A DNA stretch of 64,000 nucleotides, taken from JAVVSK01 sp036654235. GTDB lineage: Bacteria > Bacillota > Clostridia > Christensenellales > CAG-138. Position 1 is the stretch's first letter. Each line of letters opens with the position of its first letter. The notes below the pieces were generated by a model. The model was not told the origin of the DNA. It worked only from the letters and a program-made list of their open reading frames with translations, and did not search any database. Shown in pieces: positions 44,236-53,141 of the stretch. Position numbers and translations under genes: made by a program. The stretch is taken from positions 62,001 through 126,000 of the forward strand of contig JAVVSK010000003.1 in assembly GCA_036654235.1 (NCBI GenBank). Reading direction: 5' to 3'.

Positions 44236-45657
44236 TCAAAATCTAAAATACAAAAACGGATTGTAGGCAGAGCCGCTCATAAAGCAGATGCAGAGAACAA
44301 AGAGTCCAATATACGCGGCTATTTCACATGCGGCATAAACTCCCCCGTTTGAAAATGGTTTTGTTTTCAAATAGCTTTTAAAGCGCTTTGAAAGCTGCGT
44401 CGACGCAATAACGCATATCGCAATTAATATTATATTGGTATAGAACAAGTAAATCGTATCGCTGTTTGCGAATCCTGCACCGTTTAGCCCAAACATGGCT
44501 TTTAAGTACATTCCGAGCCTCCCCATATCATCAAACGCGAATATTACCCAGCTTAGTATTACAAAAAGCATAGTATAAATATGACCAATGAAGCGCGGTA
44601 GTTTTTCCAATATTTTATTAAGAAACAGCTTTTCAATTATAAGTAAAACGCCAAAATAGATCCCCCATATAACAAAATTCCAACTCGCACCATGCCAAAG
44701 TCCCGTTATTGCCCAGACTATAATAATATTCCGAATAAGCTTTGCTTTCCCGTTTCTGCTTCCGCCGAGAGGAATATAGAGATACTCCTTAAACCAGGTG
44801 CCAAGAGAAATATGCCATCTGCGCCAAAACTCCGTTATACTCTTTGATATATAGGGATAGTTGAAGTTTTCCAAAAATTCGAATCCAAACATGCTTGAAA
44901 GTCCGATAGCCATATCCGAATAACCCGAAAAATCAAAGTATATCTGAAAGGTAAAGGCTATTGCGCCGATCCATGCGGTAGATGCGGGAAGCCCGGCAGG
45001 GTTCATCGTGGAAATTTGTTCATATAAAAGTCCTATATTATTAGCAAGAAGCACTTTTTTTGCAAGACCTACAGCAAAACGCTGTACACCATAGGCAAAT
45101 TTTTCAACGCTCTCCGTTCTGTTTTTTAATTGATACGCAATCGTCTTGTAGCGCACAATCGGACCCGCTATCAACTGCGGAAATAAAGAAATGAAAAGAC
45201 CAAAATCTATTATGTTTTTCTGCGCACCGACCTCGCGCCTATATACATCGATAATATAAGACATTGCCTGAAACGTATAGAAGGAAACGCCTATTGGCAG
45301 TGCAACGCCTAAGGTCGGTATTTTTAATGTGAACAGATTATCAACATTGGTTATAAGAAAGTCGGTGTATTTGAAAAATCCCAGTATCAAAAGATTGGCA
45401 ATTACCGCAATAATGAAAACGGCTGTCTTTTGTTTATTCTTGCTTTTCAATTGACATTTTTCTATCCATAAGCCAAATACATAGTCCATACAGATAGTAA
45501 ACAGCATTATAAATATATACACGGGTTCGCCCCATGCGTAAAAAATCAGGCTTATTATAAGAAGCCAAAGATTTTTCACCTTACGTGGACAAACAAAATA
45601 TATAAGCAGCGCGATGGGTAAAAAAGCGAAAACGAATGTAATACTACTAAAAACCAC
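44236..45657 (-). CDS. MBOAT family O-acyltransferase (AlgI/DltB-like)
   Basis: 473 residues with about ten to twelve membrane helices. Signature stretches: SITEFWRRWHISLGTWFKEY (about 276-295), YIPLGGSRNG and the catalytic-His motif TGLWHGASWNF. It transfers acyl groups from the cytoplasmic to the outer side. The start is GTG with AGAGGT upstream. It forms a module with DHHW, DUF4358 and SGNH-hydrolase genes. Confidence 0.93.
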   Translation of the reverse strand: MVFSSITFVFAFLPIALLIYFVCPRKVKNLWLLIISLIFYAWGEPVYIFIMLFTICMDYVFGLWIEKCQLKSKNKQKTAVFIIAVIANLLILGFFKYTDFLITNVDNLFTLKIPTLGVALPIGVSFYTFQAMSYIIDVYRREVGAQKNIIDFGLFISLFPQLIAGPIVRYKTIAYQLKNRTESVEKFAYGVQRFAVGLAKKVLLANNIGLLYEQISTMNPAGLPASTAWIGAIAFTFQIYFDFSGYSDMAIGLSSMFGFEFLENFNYPYISKSITEFWRRWHISLGTWFKEYLYIPLGGSRNGKAKLIRNIIIVWAITGLWHGASWNFVIWGIYFGVLLIIEKLFLNKILEKLPRFIGHIYTMLFVILSWVIFAFDDMGRLGMYLKAMFGLNGAGFANSDTIYLFYTNIILIAICVIASTQLSKRFKSYLKTKPFSNGGVYAACEIAAYIGLFVLCICFMSGSAYNPFLYFRF

Positions 45658-45767
45658 GTAATACCTCTTAAAAAAAGCTAAAGGTAAAAAAGAATCTCCC
45701 GTTCAGCATAATTTATGTTGTTGCCGGGCGACAGCATTTTCCCTTTAGCTAATAGTTTTAACCTTTG

Positions 45768-46226
45768 TCAGTTAAAATATTTATTGATGATTTCCCCTGA
45801 TTTTGCGTCGCCTGAAACACAAACTACAAGGTATTTGCCCTTAACCTTTATTATCGCCTTGTCCAGCCTTTGAATTTCAGCCGGAACATAGTCGAGAAAC
45901 GCCTCTTTTTGATCTTTTATATGCTGTTCGGCAATTGCGTGCGCATTGGATGCGTCTTTATCGGTTTTAAACTCAAAAAGTGAAACTTCCTCGGCTGTCG
46001 CGCCGCTCCCGATGTACATTATAGCTTTTTCAACGTTTGTAAACTCATAGGTACGGTCAATGTTGCTTTTGTCGGTAGGCGTAAGCGCATCATCAAACTT
46101 TACACCGGCTATAATTTCTTCTCCGACCTTCGTTATATCGATTGTAGGGTTTGGAGTCGACGGAGAGCACGCTGATAAAGCTATGCACATTAGAAACGTA
46201 AGTAATCCGCAAATCATTTTTTTCAT
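45768..46226 (-). CDS. DUF4358 lipoprotein
   Basis: 152 residues; lipoprotein signal with LSAC (C20) and a DUF4358 domain (YIGSGATAEEVSLFEF, AIAEQHIKDQKEAFLDY, AIIKVKGKYLVVCVS). DUF4358 proteins accompany MBOAT/DHHW acylation modules in Clostridia; function unproven. AGGAG precedes the ATG; the gene lies 20 bases after the SGNH hydrolase gene. Confidence 0.85.
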   Translation of the reverse strand: MKKMICGLLTFLMCIALSACSPSTPNPTIDITKVGEEIIAGVKFDDALTPTDKSNIDRTYEFTNVEKAIMYIGSGATAEEVSLFEFKTDKDASNAHAIAEQHIKDQKEAFLDYVPAEIQRLDKAIIKVKGKYLVVCVSGDAKSGEIINKYFN

Positions 46227-46246
46227 GGTTTGTATCTCCTGTTTTT

Positions 46247-47152
46247 TTATTTAACAGTATGAGTTTTTAAAAACTCGTACCATTTTTTACAGTATGACTT
46301 ATTTAAATGCACACCATCGCTTGCCGCACCCTCGGGTAAGCATCCATTTTCATCGGCAAGAGCTGAATGCGTATCTAAACAAAATATTTTCTTCTCCTCA
46401 GCCATTTTTTTAATCAATCCATTATACAAAAAAACTCTGGTGTTGTTTTCTGCATACTTTTCAGGATGATCATCTGAATATTTTTTACTAAGGGGCATTA
46501 TAAGCTGAATATATATATCCGCGTTCTTATTGATAGCGCGCAAATCATCTATGAGTTTTCCGTACCTACTTATAAATACGTCTTCGGCTTCCCAACCAAG
46601 CTCATTTAATCCAAACATTATATAAAGCTTAGCATAGTCGGTTCTTTTTAAAGCGTCCATAACCGTATATTTTTTATCGCCCATTTTGATGACTTCTTTC
46701 GTATATATGGACGAAATATTTAGACCTTTATAAGCGTAAAACTTAGTATTCGGCAAAACAATATTCATAGCTAGTCCTTCGGTCCTCGAATCACCGATAA
46801 AAACAACATCATCAAAATAGCGGTCATCAACACTATCGCTTTTTTTTACAAATTCAGAAAAATCATAATCTGCGGTGATATTAGCATTAGTTGAATCAGG
46901 ATTTTTTTGAGTCGTCTGAGGTAACGCGGAAGAAGAAGGCAAAACCGTAGGAATAGGAGTCAGCATAGCGCCGGATGATACGGGTGGCGTTTGAGCCGCG
47001 CCTATATCATTCGAACGTTGCGCATTCGCAAGCAATACAGCAAAAATTATAATCAGTATCAATAGGAAAAGCAAAACAAAGAATATAACGGTAAGTAGAG
47101 ATCTTGATACCCTCAAATATTTTTTTTTATCATCAAATGCTGAATGCTCCAT
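46247..47152 (-). CDS. Membrane-anchored SGNH/GDSL hydrolase
   Basis: 301 residues: cytoplasmic stub, one membrane helix (about 20-45), Pro/Ser/Thr-rich spacer, then an SGNH domain with FIGDSRTEG (catalytic Ser), GLNELG, and the C-terminal SDGVHLNKSY with Asp and His. It is probably an extracytoplasmic esterase or acetyl transfer partner of the adjacent MBOAT. The start at 47152 has AGGGGGAG just before; the longer reading adds 14 residues without a better site. Confidence 0.85.
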   Translation of the reverse strand: MEHSAFDDKKKYLRVSRSLLTVIFFVLLFLLILIIIFAVLLANAQRSNDIGAAQTPPVSSGAMLTPIPTVLPSSSALPQTTQKNPDSTNANITADYDFSEFVKKSDSVDDRYFDDVVFIGDSRTEGLAMNIVLPNTKFYAYKGLNISSIYTKEVIKMGDKKYTVMDALKRTDYAKLYIMFGLNELGWEAEDVFISRYGKLIDDLRAINKNADIYIQLIMPLSKKYSDDHPEKYAENNTRVFLYNGLIKKMAEEKKIFCLDTHSALADENGCLPEGAASDGVHLNKSYCKKWYEFLKTHTVK

Positions 47153-47749
47153 TTCTCCCCCTAAAAAAAATACGGCACTAAAATATACCGCCAATGCTCA
47201 AAATTGTACCTGATTACCTTAATCTTGTCAAGGTATTTTGCAAAAAATCCAGGCAAAACACGTGAAAATATAGGTAATCAACCTTAAAGTCTTTTGCAAA
47301 GAAAAATCAGTACTAGCACGAAATTTTAAGTTTGCCGCTAGTCCAGGAATGTCACCGGATCACATTTTTATTATATATATCATGCATTTTATTGTAATAT
47401 TAACTATGCTTAGTTTTTAATAATTCTATGTTTTTCTTATAAACAAACCTTCCGGTTTTATTTTTTTATTCAAATACATATTATAAAATAGTATTCGTAA
47501 ACAAGGAATTTAAAGATAATTTTCATTTTTCCCTGGAAAATATGCCGCACCTTTTTTATAAAATATATTATGATTAGTTTGTCCTTATATGTATAATCTG
47601 ATAAGTCTGTTCGTCAATTTTATTTATAGTCTCAAAAGTATATGCAGGATCATGCTTTGGGCGCCAATTAAATTTTGAATTAGGTCAACCGAAAAAAGAC
47701 GGGTTCATTACTAATCGTCCAAGCATCTGTTTAAAAGCAAACCGGATTA
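47153..47749. other. AT-rich intergenic region
   Basis: No gene, RNA or clear repeat was recognised. Long A and T runs and stops in all frames dominate. It separates the acylation module from the decayed end of the glycan locus. Confidence 0.5.
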
Positions 47750-48099
47750 AATGTTAGCCATAGAATCTCTAGATCGTGTATTAGATATACTTTTTCGAAT
47801 CTTGGTTTTTCGTTTATAACAAACTCACTGTTTTCACGAGCAATTGTTTTAATAATAATCCATGTTCTTCAATGATTGGCCTGTGAATAAAGTTAGCTTT
47901 ATATGGTATAGATTGTATACCAATAAATCCATCATAACCATCTCGAACATTTTTTTGAGAAACACCTCATATATGGAAATTAGAAAATAAGTAGAAGTAA
48001 TAATATCCTTATAAATTACAGTTTTTCCATTTTCTGCTGTTATTTTATTATAACCAAACAGTATTGGTATATTGTTTGGTTCATTTTATCATTAATCAT
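47750..48099 (-). pseudogene. Broken gene of glycan locus, downstream of flippase
   Basis: A GGAGG site and ATG at 48099 open a reading frame 21 bases after the flippase stop. It shifts frame after about six codons. Further pieces then read through in other frames: NNIPILFGYNKITAENGKT, then DGYDGFIGIQSIPYKANFIH and RPIIEEHGLLLKQLL. At least two frameshifts and several stops are present. The pieces look like real protein but I cannot name the family. Confidence 0.5.
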
Positions 48100-48119
48100 T
48101 TGAATTTTTCCTCCGAATT

Positions 48120-49469
48120 TCACATCCATATATTTATTACAGAGGTAAATAAGATGCAAATTAAGCAATAAATAAATGAAATTATTAAAAATTTAAATGA
48201 GTATTTTTTTAGGCATCTAAAACTAATAAAAATATCAATTATGTTATAAACAGTACTCGCTATAGCAAAACACGTTATCGTACCTATTAATGTTTTAAAT
48301 ATTGAAACTCCAATTATTAAAGAAATTATAATAATAATTGCTTGAAATAGGGAAACCAGTAAATTTATTTTTTGTTTATTTATCGTAACTCTACAGTATG
48401 TGATACAATTATTGCAAAAAGTAAATACATACTGTAACGCCAAAATTGAAGCCAATTTCCCTGCTATTCGCCATTGATCTCCCAAAATAAATGAAAATAT
48501 AGGCTCGCCAAAAGCCATCAATATGATTATTGGTATAATAGACAGTAACATCAATTTGGTTATTAATGAAAAAGTAAAGTCCGCAATATCTTCACCATCT
48601 CTATATTTTTGTGTTACTGTTCTAAAATATATCGTTTGTATGGGCGCTGCAATTAAAGATATTGGCATAGTAAATATTTTATTACACATAGAATAATCAC
48701 CAAGAGCGGAGTTTCCAAAATTACTTGACAATAATTGATTTGGCATTTGTGAGGTAAAAGCAGTCATTAAATTTGAAGGGTATTGATATATTATAAAATG
48801 CCTATATTTTTTAATGATATATTGCATTTCGGCGAAAGATGGTTTCTTTGTAAATGGATTGGCTTTTCTTAGCATATGAATGTTGATTATTGTATATGAG
48901 ATAATGGAAGCTATATATAATCCGACAGCATCAAGTCCCAATAATCCCAATGGCAACGTAACTAATAATGTTACTAATGCCCCGATCAAAGGATTTAAGA
49001 ATAAAACCTTAGTCATTTTTAAACGATTAATATAAATATTCATCAGGGAAGAAAGTACCGTCAAATTTATATACACAAACATTATTAATATCGCTACAGG
49101 ATATGGTATTTGCGAGGTGAAAAATTGATAATATGGCATTAGAATCAAGAACCCTAAACATAATACAAAAGATAAAACAAACTGTATTGAAAAACTTGTT
49201 CTAAACACTTTTTCGCTTTCTTCATCTGTTTTAGGCGCCATTATTGCAGATCCAAGACCCATTCCGATAAATCCAATAATGATAGTTGCTGTTGAGATTA
49301 TGATACCAAAATCGCCGTATGATTCTTTGCTGTATATTCTGCTTATTATCGGAACGCTAAACAAATTAATTAACTGTGCAATAATCTGCCCGGAAGATAA
49401 CGCTGCAACGCTCTTCCAGAAATTGTTTCCTTTTATTTTAGCGATTAAATTATTGATTTTTTTGAACAT
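48120..49469 (-). CDS. Oligosaccharide flippase (Wzx/MATE-like)
   Basis: 449 residues with about twelve to fourteen membrane helices of the polysaccharide-biosynthesis transporter family; the N-terminal FWKSVAALSSGQIIAQLINL and SVPIISRIYSKESYGDFG are typical. It flips lipid-linked sugar units for surface polysaccharide. GGAG precedes the ATG. Neighbouring glycan genes on both sides are broken, so the pathway may be failing. Confidence 0.9.
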   Translation of the reverse strand: MFKKINNLIAKIKGNNFWKSVAALSSGQIIAQLINLFSVPIISRIYSKESYGDFGIIISTATIIIGFIGMGLGSAIMAPKTDEESEKVFRTSFSIQFVLSFVLCLGFLILMPYYQFFTSQIPYPVAILIMFVYINLTVLSSLMNIYINRLKMTKVLFLNPLIGALVTLLVTLPLGLLGLDAVGLYIASIISYTIINIHMLRKANPFTKKPSFAEMQYIIKKYRHFIIYQYPSNLMTAFTSQMPNQLLSSNFGNSALGDYSMCNKIFTMPISLIAAPIQTIYFRTVTQKYRDGEDIADFTFSLITKLMLLSIIPIIILMAFGEPIFSFILGDQWRIAGKLASILALQYVFTFCNNCITYCRVTINKQKINLLVSLFQAIIIIISLIIGVSIFKTLIGTITCFAIASTVYNIIDIFISFRCLKKYSFKFLIISFIYCLICILFTSVINIWM

Positions 49470-49485
49470 TACTATCTCCAGCTGC

Positions 49486-50236
49486 TTAACTTAAAACCCT
49501 TTTTGATATTCGTTTGTACGAAAAATATTCTAGTCCTTTTTCCATGGTAACTTTTTTCATCTCAATGTATTTACAGTATTGATTATATATCAGCAACGCA
49601 CATATTTCTTCAATCGCTCCACTATCAAGAATTTCAATATTTCCACCTAAATTGCGACAGTATGACTTTTAACTACTGTTGCAAAATGCTTTCTACCATA
49701 AAACTTATTGACATCCCGAAAAAAACGTCTATATCTGACGCCATATAAATTTTAAAATAATCCTTCGTAGTTAACCTTCAGCGTATTTAATAAAGTAGTT
49801 ATGTTGTACTATTTCAAACTCCATAGCCTTAGCCCAATCTCCTGAATTTTGAATTATGCGCTCTTTTATTGCATTAATCAAATTAAATGTTTTTTCTCCG
49901 GCTTTATTTTATTGCCATGCCAAATAATATTATTATTTTTATATTGTATTTTTAGCTAATACATTAAACGACCTCTTCACGGTTTGTAAAATCGATATAT
50001 TCCGGATCGCATCTGATTTGCAATATTTTTCTTCTTTTCTCATTCTTATAATTCTAACACTACCCTTGTTAATATAATCTTCTTGCAGTGTATCTGTGAT
50101 TCCTCCATCGTCTGTATATTTATACGTTGTCGCTATAATTGTAATATTATTGCACATTTTTTTATTATATTGGTTTGTTATGCTGATGTGAGCATCCTTG
50201 GTTATAATAATAATTAAGCAAATATGCAAAACTTCA
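49486..50236 (-). pseudogene. Decayed glycan-biosynthesis gene between flippase and acetyltransferase
   Basis: Four pieces follow one another on the minus strand in changing frames: a 104-codon open stretch just after the acetyltransferase (with NNITIIATTYKYTDDGG, loosely like a glycosyltransferase N-terminus), then SGDWAKAMEFEIVQHNYF, then RYRRFFRDVNKFYGRKHF, and finally IEEICALLIYNQYCKY ending at 49486. Stops and frameshifts separate them. This is most simply one ruined gene. No family is claimed. Confidence 0.5.
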
Positions 50237-50905
50237 TTAATAATTCCCCTCAATAAATTTTTCTATATCATCAAATGCATCCGCATTTTCTTTTATCCAC
50301 TCAATAGGTCTATCCCACCATTTAATTTCTAACAATGCTTTAATTTGTTCCTCATTGAATCTATATTTTATCACTTTTGCAGGAATACCTCCGACGACTG
50401 CATATGGTGGAACATCTTTGGTTACAAGTGAACCGGCAGCAACAATTGCCCCGTCTCCAACGGAAACCCCGGAAAGAATCAATGCATCGGTAGCTACCCA
50501 TACATCATTCCCTATAACAATAGAATGTTTGTTTTTTTCATCGGCATACGTGTATTCATCAAACTTTTGCGCATTTACAAAGTGAGGTCTGAATTTGCAA
50601 CTATTGGAATAAAAGCTTGGGTATGTCGAAACAAAAACAGAAGTTGGATGATTGCCTGAAACAACTTTAACACCTGATGCAATGGAAACAAATCGCTTTA
50701 TACTCGCGTCTATCTGGCAATTATCTCCTATATATGAGCCATATCCTATTTCTCCGTTAAACGCAGTATTATAACCTATATAATTATTGCCTTCAAAAAT
50801 ATTTTTTTTACCCAAAGTTGATCGGCTGCAAAAATGCACATGTTTACCCATTAATTTTATCATGAAAAAGGTCTTCTTAACAAGATTTTTCATTAGACGT
50901 ATCAT
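50237..50905 (-). CDS. CatB-related hexapeptide-repeat O-acetyltransferase
   Basis: 222 residues of the left-handed beta-helix type. Hexapeptide repeats run from about 30 to 175 (IGYNTAFNGEIGYGSYIGDN, IVIGNDVWVATDALILSGV, VGDGAIVAAGSLVT) with SGNHPTSVF and the terminal VVGGIPAKVIKYRF. Family members acetylate sugars or xenobiotics from acetyl-CoA. Here, beside a flippase, a surface-glycan role is more likely than drug resistance. AAAGGGAAA precedes the ATG. Confidence 0.9.
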   Translation of the reverse strand: MIRLMKNLVKKTFFMIKLMGKHVHFCSRSTLGKKNIFEGNNYIGYNTAFNGEIGYGSYIGDNCQIDASIKRFVSIASGVKVVSGNHPTSVFVSTYPSFYSNSCKFRPHFVNAQKFDEYTYADEKNKHSIVIGNDVWVATDALILSGVSVGDGAIVAAGSLVTKDVPPYAVVGGIPAKVIKYRFNEEQIKALLEIKWWDRPIEWIKENADAFDDIEKFIEGNY

Positions 50906-52841
50906 AGTTTTTTCCCTTTCTTATCGTAAACCTCTGATACAATGATCTTTTATCAATATGATATCGGTGATAAATACTCAAACAACAGCGATCCTGGTCG
51001 CATCACTCTAATGGTCAGCCTTTAGGATATTTAGAGTCACTGGCAATTTTTACAATCTAGTGCTACACAAGTTGAAGCGCGCTTCATCCAAGATAAGACC
51101 GCTGTTTTCGTCTCTAACTTCAATCATGATGCAAAGTTTATATTTAATACAGATTCCACTTCAGCTCAACTTTCTCTTTATATTTCTACAATGAGCACGT
51201 TAGCTTTGCCTTCAAACACACCGTCTCTTTTAAAAATCTTTATACTTTCGTACAAAAAAAACACTTGCAGTCGAATATAAAGCTCATTTTAAATGTCAAT
51301 ATTTGAGCTATCTATGTGTAATAAATCCAAGATAGTTTTACGCATAAACCCACCCGCCTTTAAACAAGATACTGTTCTGGGCTCTCTAAAAGATGCGTCG
51401 GTATATCGTGAGGTGTATTCATTTTCATGATCCTAAATTCTAGAATCGCAAATTCCGACTTATGGATTCCAATGCGTCATTGACGAAAAAACGATAAAGC
51501 CGAATAATCAATTTTAGTATCAGATACATCGGCAACAATAAAATCAATCCGCAAATCGAAAAAAATATATAAGCCGTTTTATGTATTTTTATACATTTCA
51601 CAAACTTCTCCGGTTAAACTTTCCGGATAAAAATCGGCTCATCGAAACAGAAGCCCCTTGACTTTCGTTCTCAGGAATAAGTATGTTTGTCAATTTTTAT
51701 CCTATAAAAAAGAAACTTCATAGAGCAACTTTTTATAGCACCTGCGCTGTATAAAAACCCATTCATAGTAAAACAAAACAGCCAAGCTAGTCACACTATA
51801 ACGTCAAGCATAGTCACTGTATAAGCAGCTAGGATGATGAACAATTGAGCAAAAACACATATAAAACGCTATTGTGCTAAGCTAGACCGCGGGTTCAAAC
51901 CGCTTACATTGTTATTCTAAAGAACAGAGTAAACGCTTTCAGCTCTTGAATTAACGTATGAAACATAGTAACATACGGCAATTCAACATGCCGAGACTAA
52001 ATATACACTACTCTATTAATTAAGCGGAAAGAATATATTAAACACGCATGCTCAATATTGGGTATGCTAACATAATTCGACTCCATAGTCAATATGATTT
52101 TGGAAAAACACCATAAAACGTATGAACAAGTTTTCTCACCAGACCGCACAACATATCAATTTTTTTGAATCTCTCCTAAATAAAATATTTTATGTAAGTA
52201 CTTTTTAGGATTGCTGCCTATGGTACGCTTCTTTTTTACGCATGAGCGTCCCTTAGCTTCAACGCTCTTCCGTAACGTTTCTTGTAAGCAGGGTTACGCA
52301 CTAAATTATTATAATGTTTATTTTCAAATGTTCAATGCTAGGCATCGTATTGTTAGCTATAAGCAAGCCGACCGCAACCGGGGTAAGTTTATGTAATATG
52401 TTTTTCTCATACTTAAACGCAAAAACCGCCCATAATAGACAATTCGCGCAAAAATATATTCTAAAGCCTTTCAAAAAACGTCTGATTATACTACGGTCAC
52501 TAGTATAATCAATGTGTCGAAAGCCGAAAAATGGCAATGGAGATATAACTGATTATTTCGCTTATCTCGCGCTTGATATCTATATTAATTGTTCTTTCTA
52601 TAGATTGAGTAAATGTATGAATAGTGAGCGATCCTTTTTTTCATTGCGCAAATAGAAGAACAGTATAGTCTTACGCATTCTGTCGTATATTCCACGCAAC
52701 GAATACAAATGTCCGAAAACGTGTATGGTACATTACTTTCCTAAAATTCAAGTTCCATTCTGCTGCTTTAATAATATAGGAAAAAAACAATTAAAATTTC
52801 AAAAGAAGCTGTGAAAATCATTGGTCTACATATTGTTAAAT
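50906..52841. other. Gene-free region of about 1.9 kb next to putative attR
   Basis: No gene, tRNA, CRISPR array or insertion sequence is recognisable on either strand. Open frames are short and lack ribosome-binding sites. One plus-strand stretch around 51074-51260 stays open for about 60 codons, and its reverse complement also reads partly open, so it may be gene debris. If Int1 carried its own DNA at the right end, this is where its remains would be. Confidence 0.45.
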
Positions 52842-52873
52842 TGTTGTACTTGTCACAATGCCCCATCTGCTGC
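52842..52873 (-). other. Putative attachment-site junction (attR) of Int1 in cotJC
   Basis: The core GCAGCAGA (52866-52873 on the plus strand as TCTGCTGC) ends the cotJC middle piece. The arm ACAAGTACAACA on the minus strand (52842-52853) mirrors TGTTATGCTTATA beside Int1. With the centre placed between GCAGCAG and A, 15 of 25 positions are symmetric by my hand count. Confidence 0.65.
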
Positions 52874-53080
52874 CATATCCTCAACGAGGTCGGTAACGGG
52901 GTCGCCCGTACTTTGAATATATGCTGCGGTAAAGGGAATTCCATTGGGGTCGGACGGGTATACGGCGTGGTTATGCAAACAATAGTAGCCCATCATGCCC
53001 GCCGACTCAATATCGCTTATTCTCGCATTTCTTAAGCACTGCATTATCATAACGCCCAACATTTCCCAATGCGAAAGCTC
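52866..53080 (-). pseudogene. cotJC: Middle fragment of cotJC
   Basis: About 70 residues of CotJC from ELSHWEMLG (the conserved ferroxidase-like EL.H.EM helix) through YYCLHNHAVYPSDPNGIPF and AAYIQSTGDPVTDLVEDM to the AA codons of the core. Beyond the core the frame reads four foreign residues and stops at 52853. Upstream of ELSHWEM stops occur at once, next to the terminator of Int2. The piece is thus bounded by two different integration junctions. It continues exactly into the fragment at 4547-4774. Confidence 0.85.
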
Positions 53081-53109
53081 GTTTCTACCCGGAGGTTATC
53101 AATGAGAAA

Positions 53110-53132
53110 CCGCCCGCATGGACTTCGGGCGG
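53110..53132 (-). terminator. Terminator of the Int2 gene
   Basis: CCGCCCG and CGGGCGG form a strong stem followed on the minus strand by TTTCTC, ten bases after the integrase stop. Confidence 0.75.
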
Positions 53133-53141
53133 ACGGTATTT

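Larger units (their letters stand above)
4767..52873. mobile_element. Segment bounded by putative attL/attR of serine integrase Int1 (nature uncertain)
   Basis: Both ends carry the core GCAGCAGA in direct orientation, each joined to complementary parts of one cotJC gene. Int1 sits at the left end. Recombination between the cores would restore the cotJC frame across this point. The interior is mostly ordinary chromosome (dnaX, hflX, rplM, rpsI, SRP RNA, thyX), so this is not a normal mobile element. It may be a chromosomal segment captured and moved by Int1, a rearranged remnant, or an assembly artefact. The only cargo tied to Int1 by position is the 55-residue ORF beside it. Confidence 0.35.

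Noticed and set aside
50237..50905. Chloramphenicol acetyltransferase (resistance gene) reading of the hexapeptide protein
   Set aside because: It shares the CatB-type fold, but context beside a glycan flippase and lack of specific resistance motifs favour a sugar acetyltransferase.
52301..52537. 78-codon minus-strand frame in the gene-free region
   Set aside because: No ribosome-binding site or family resemblance; overlapping open frames exist on both strands by chance.
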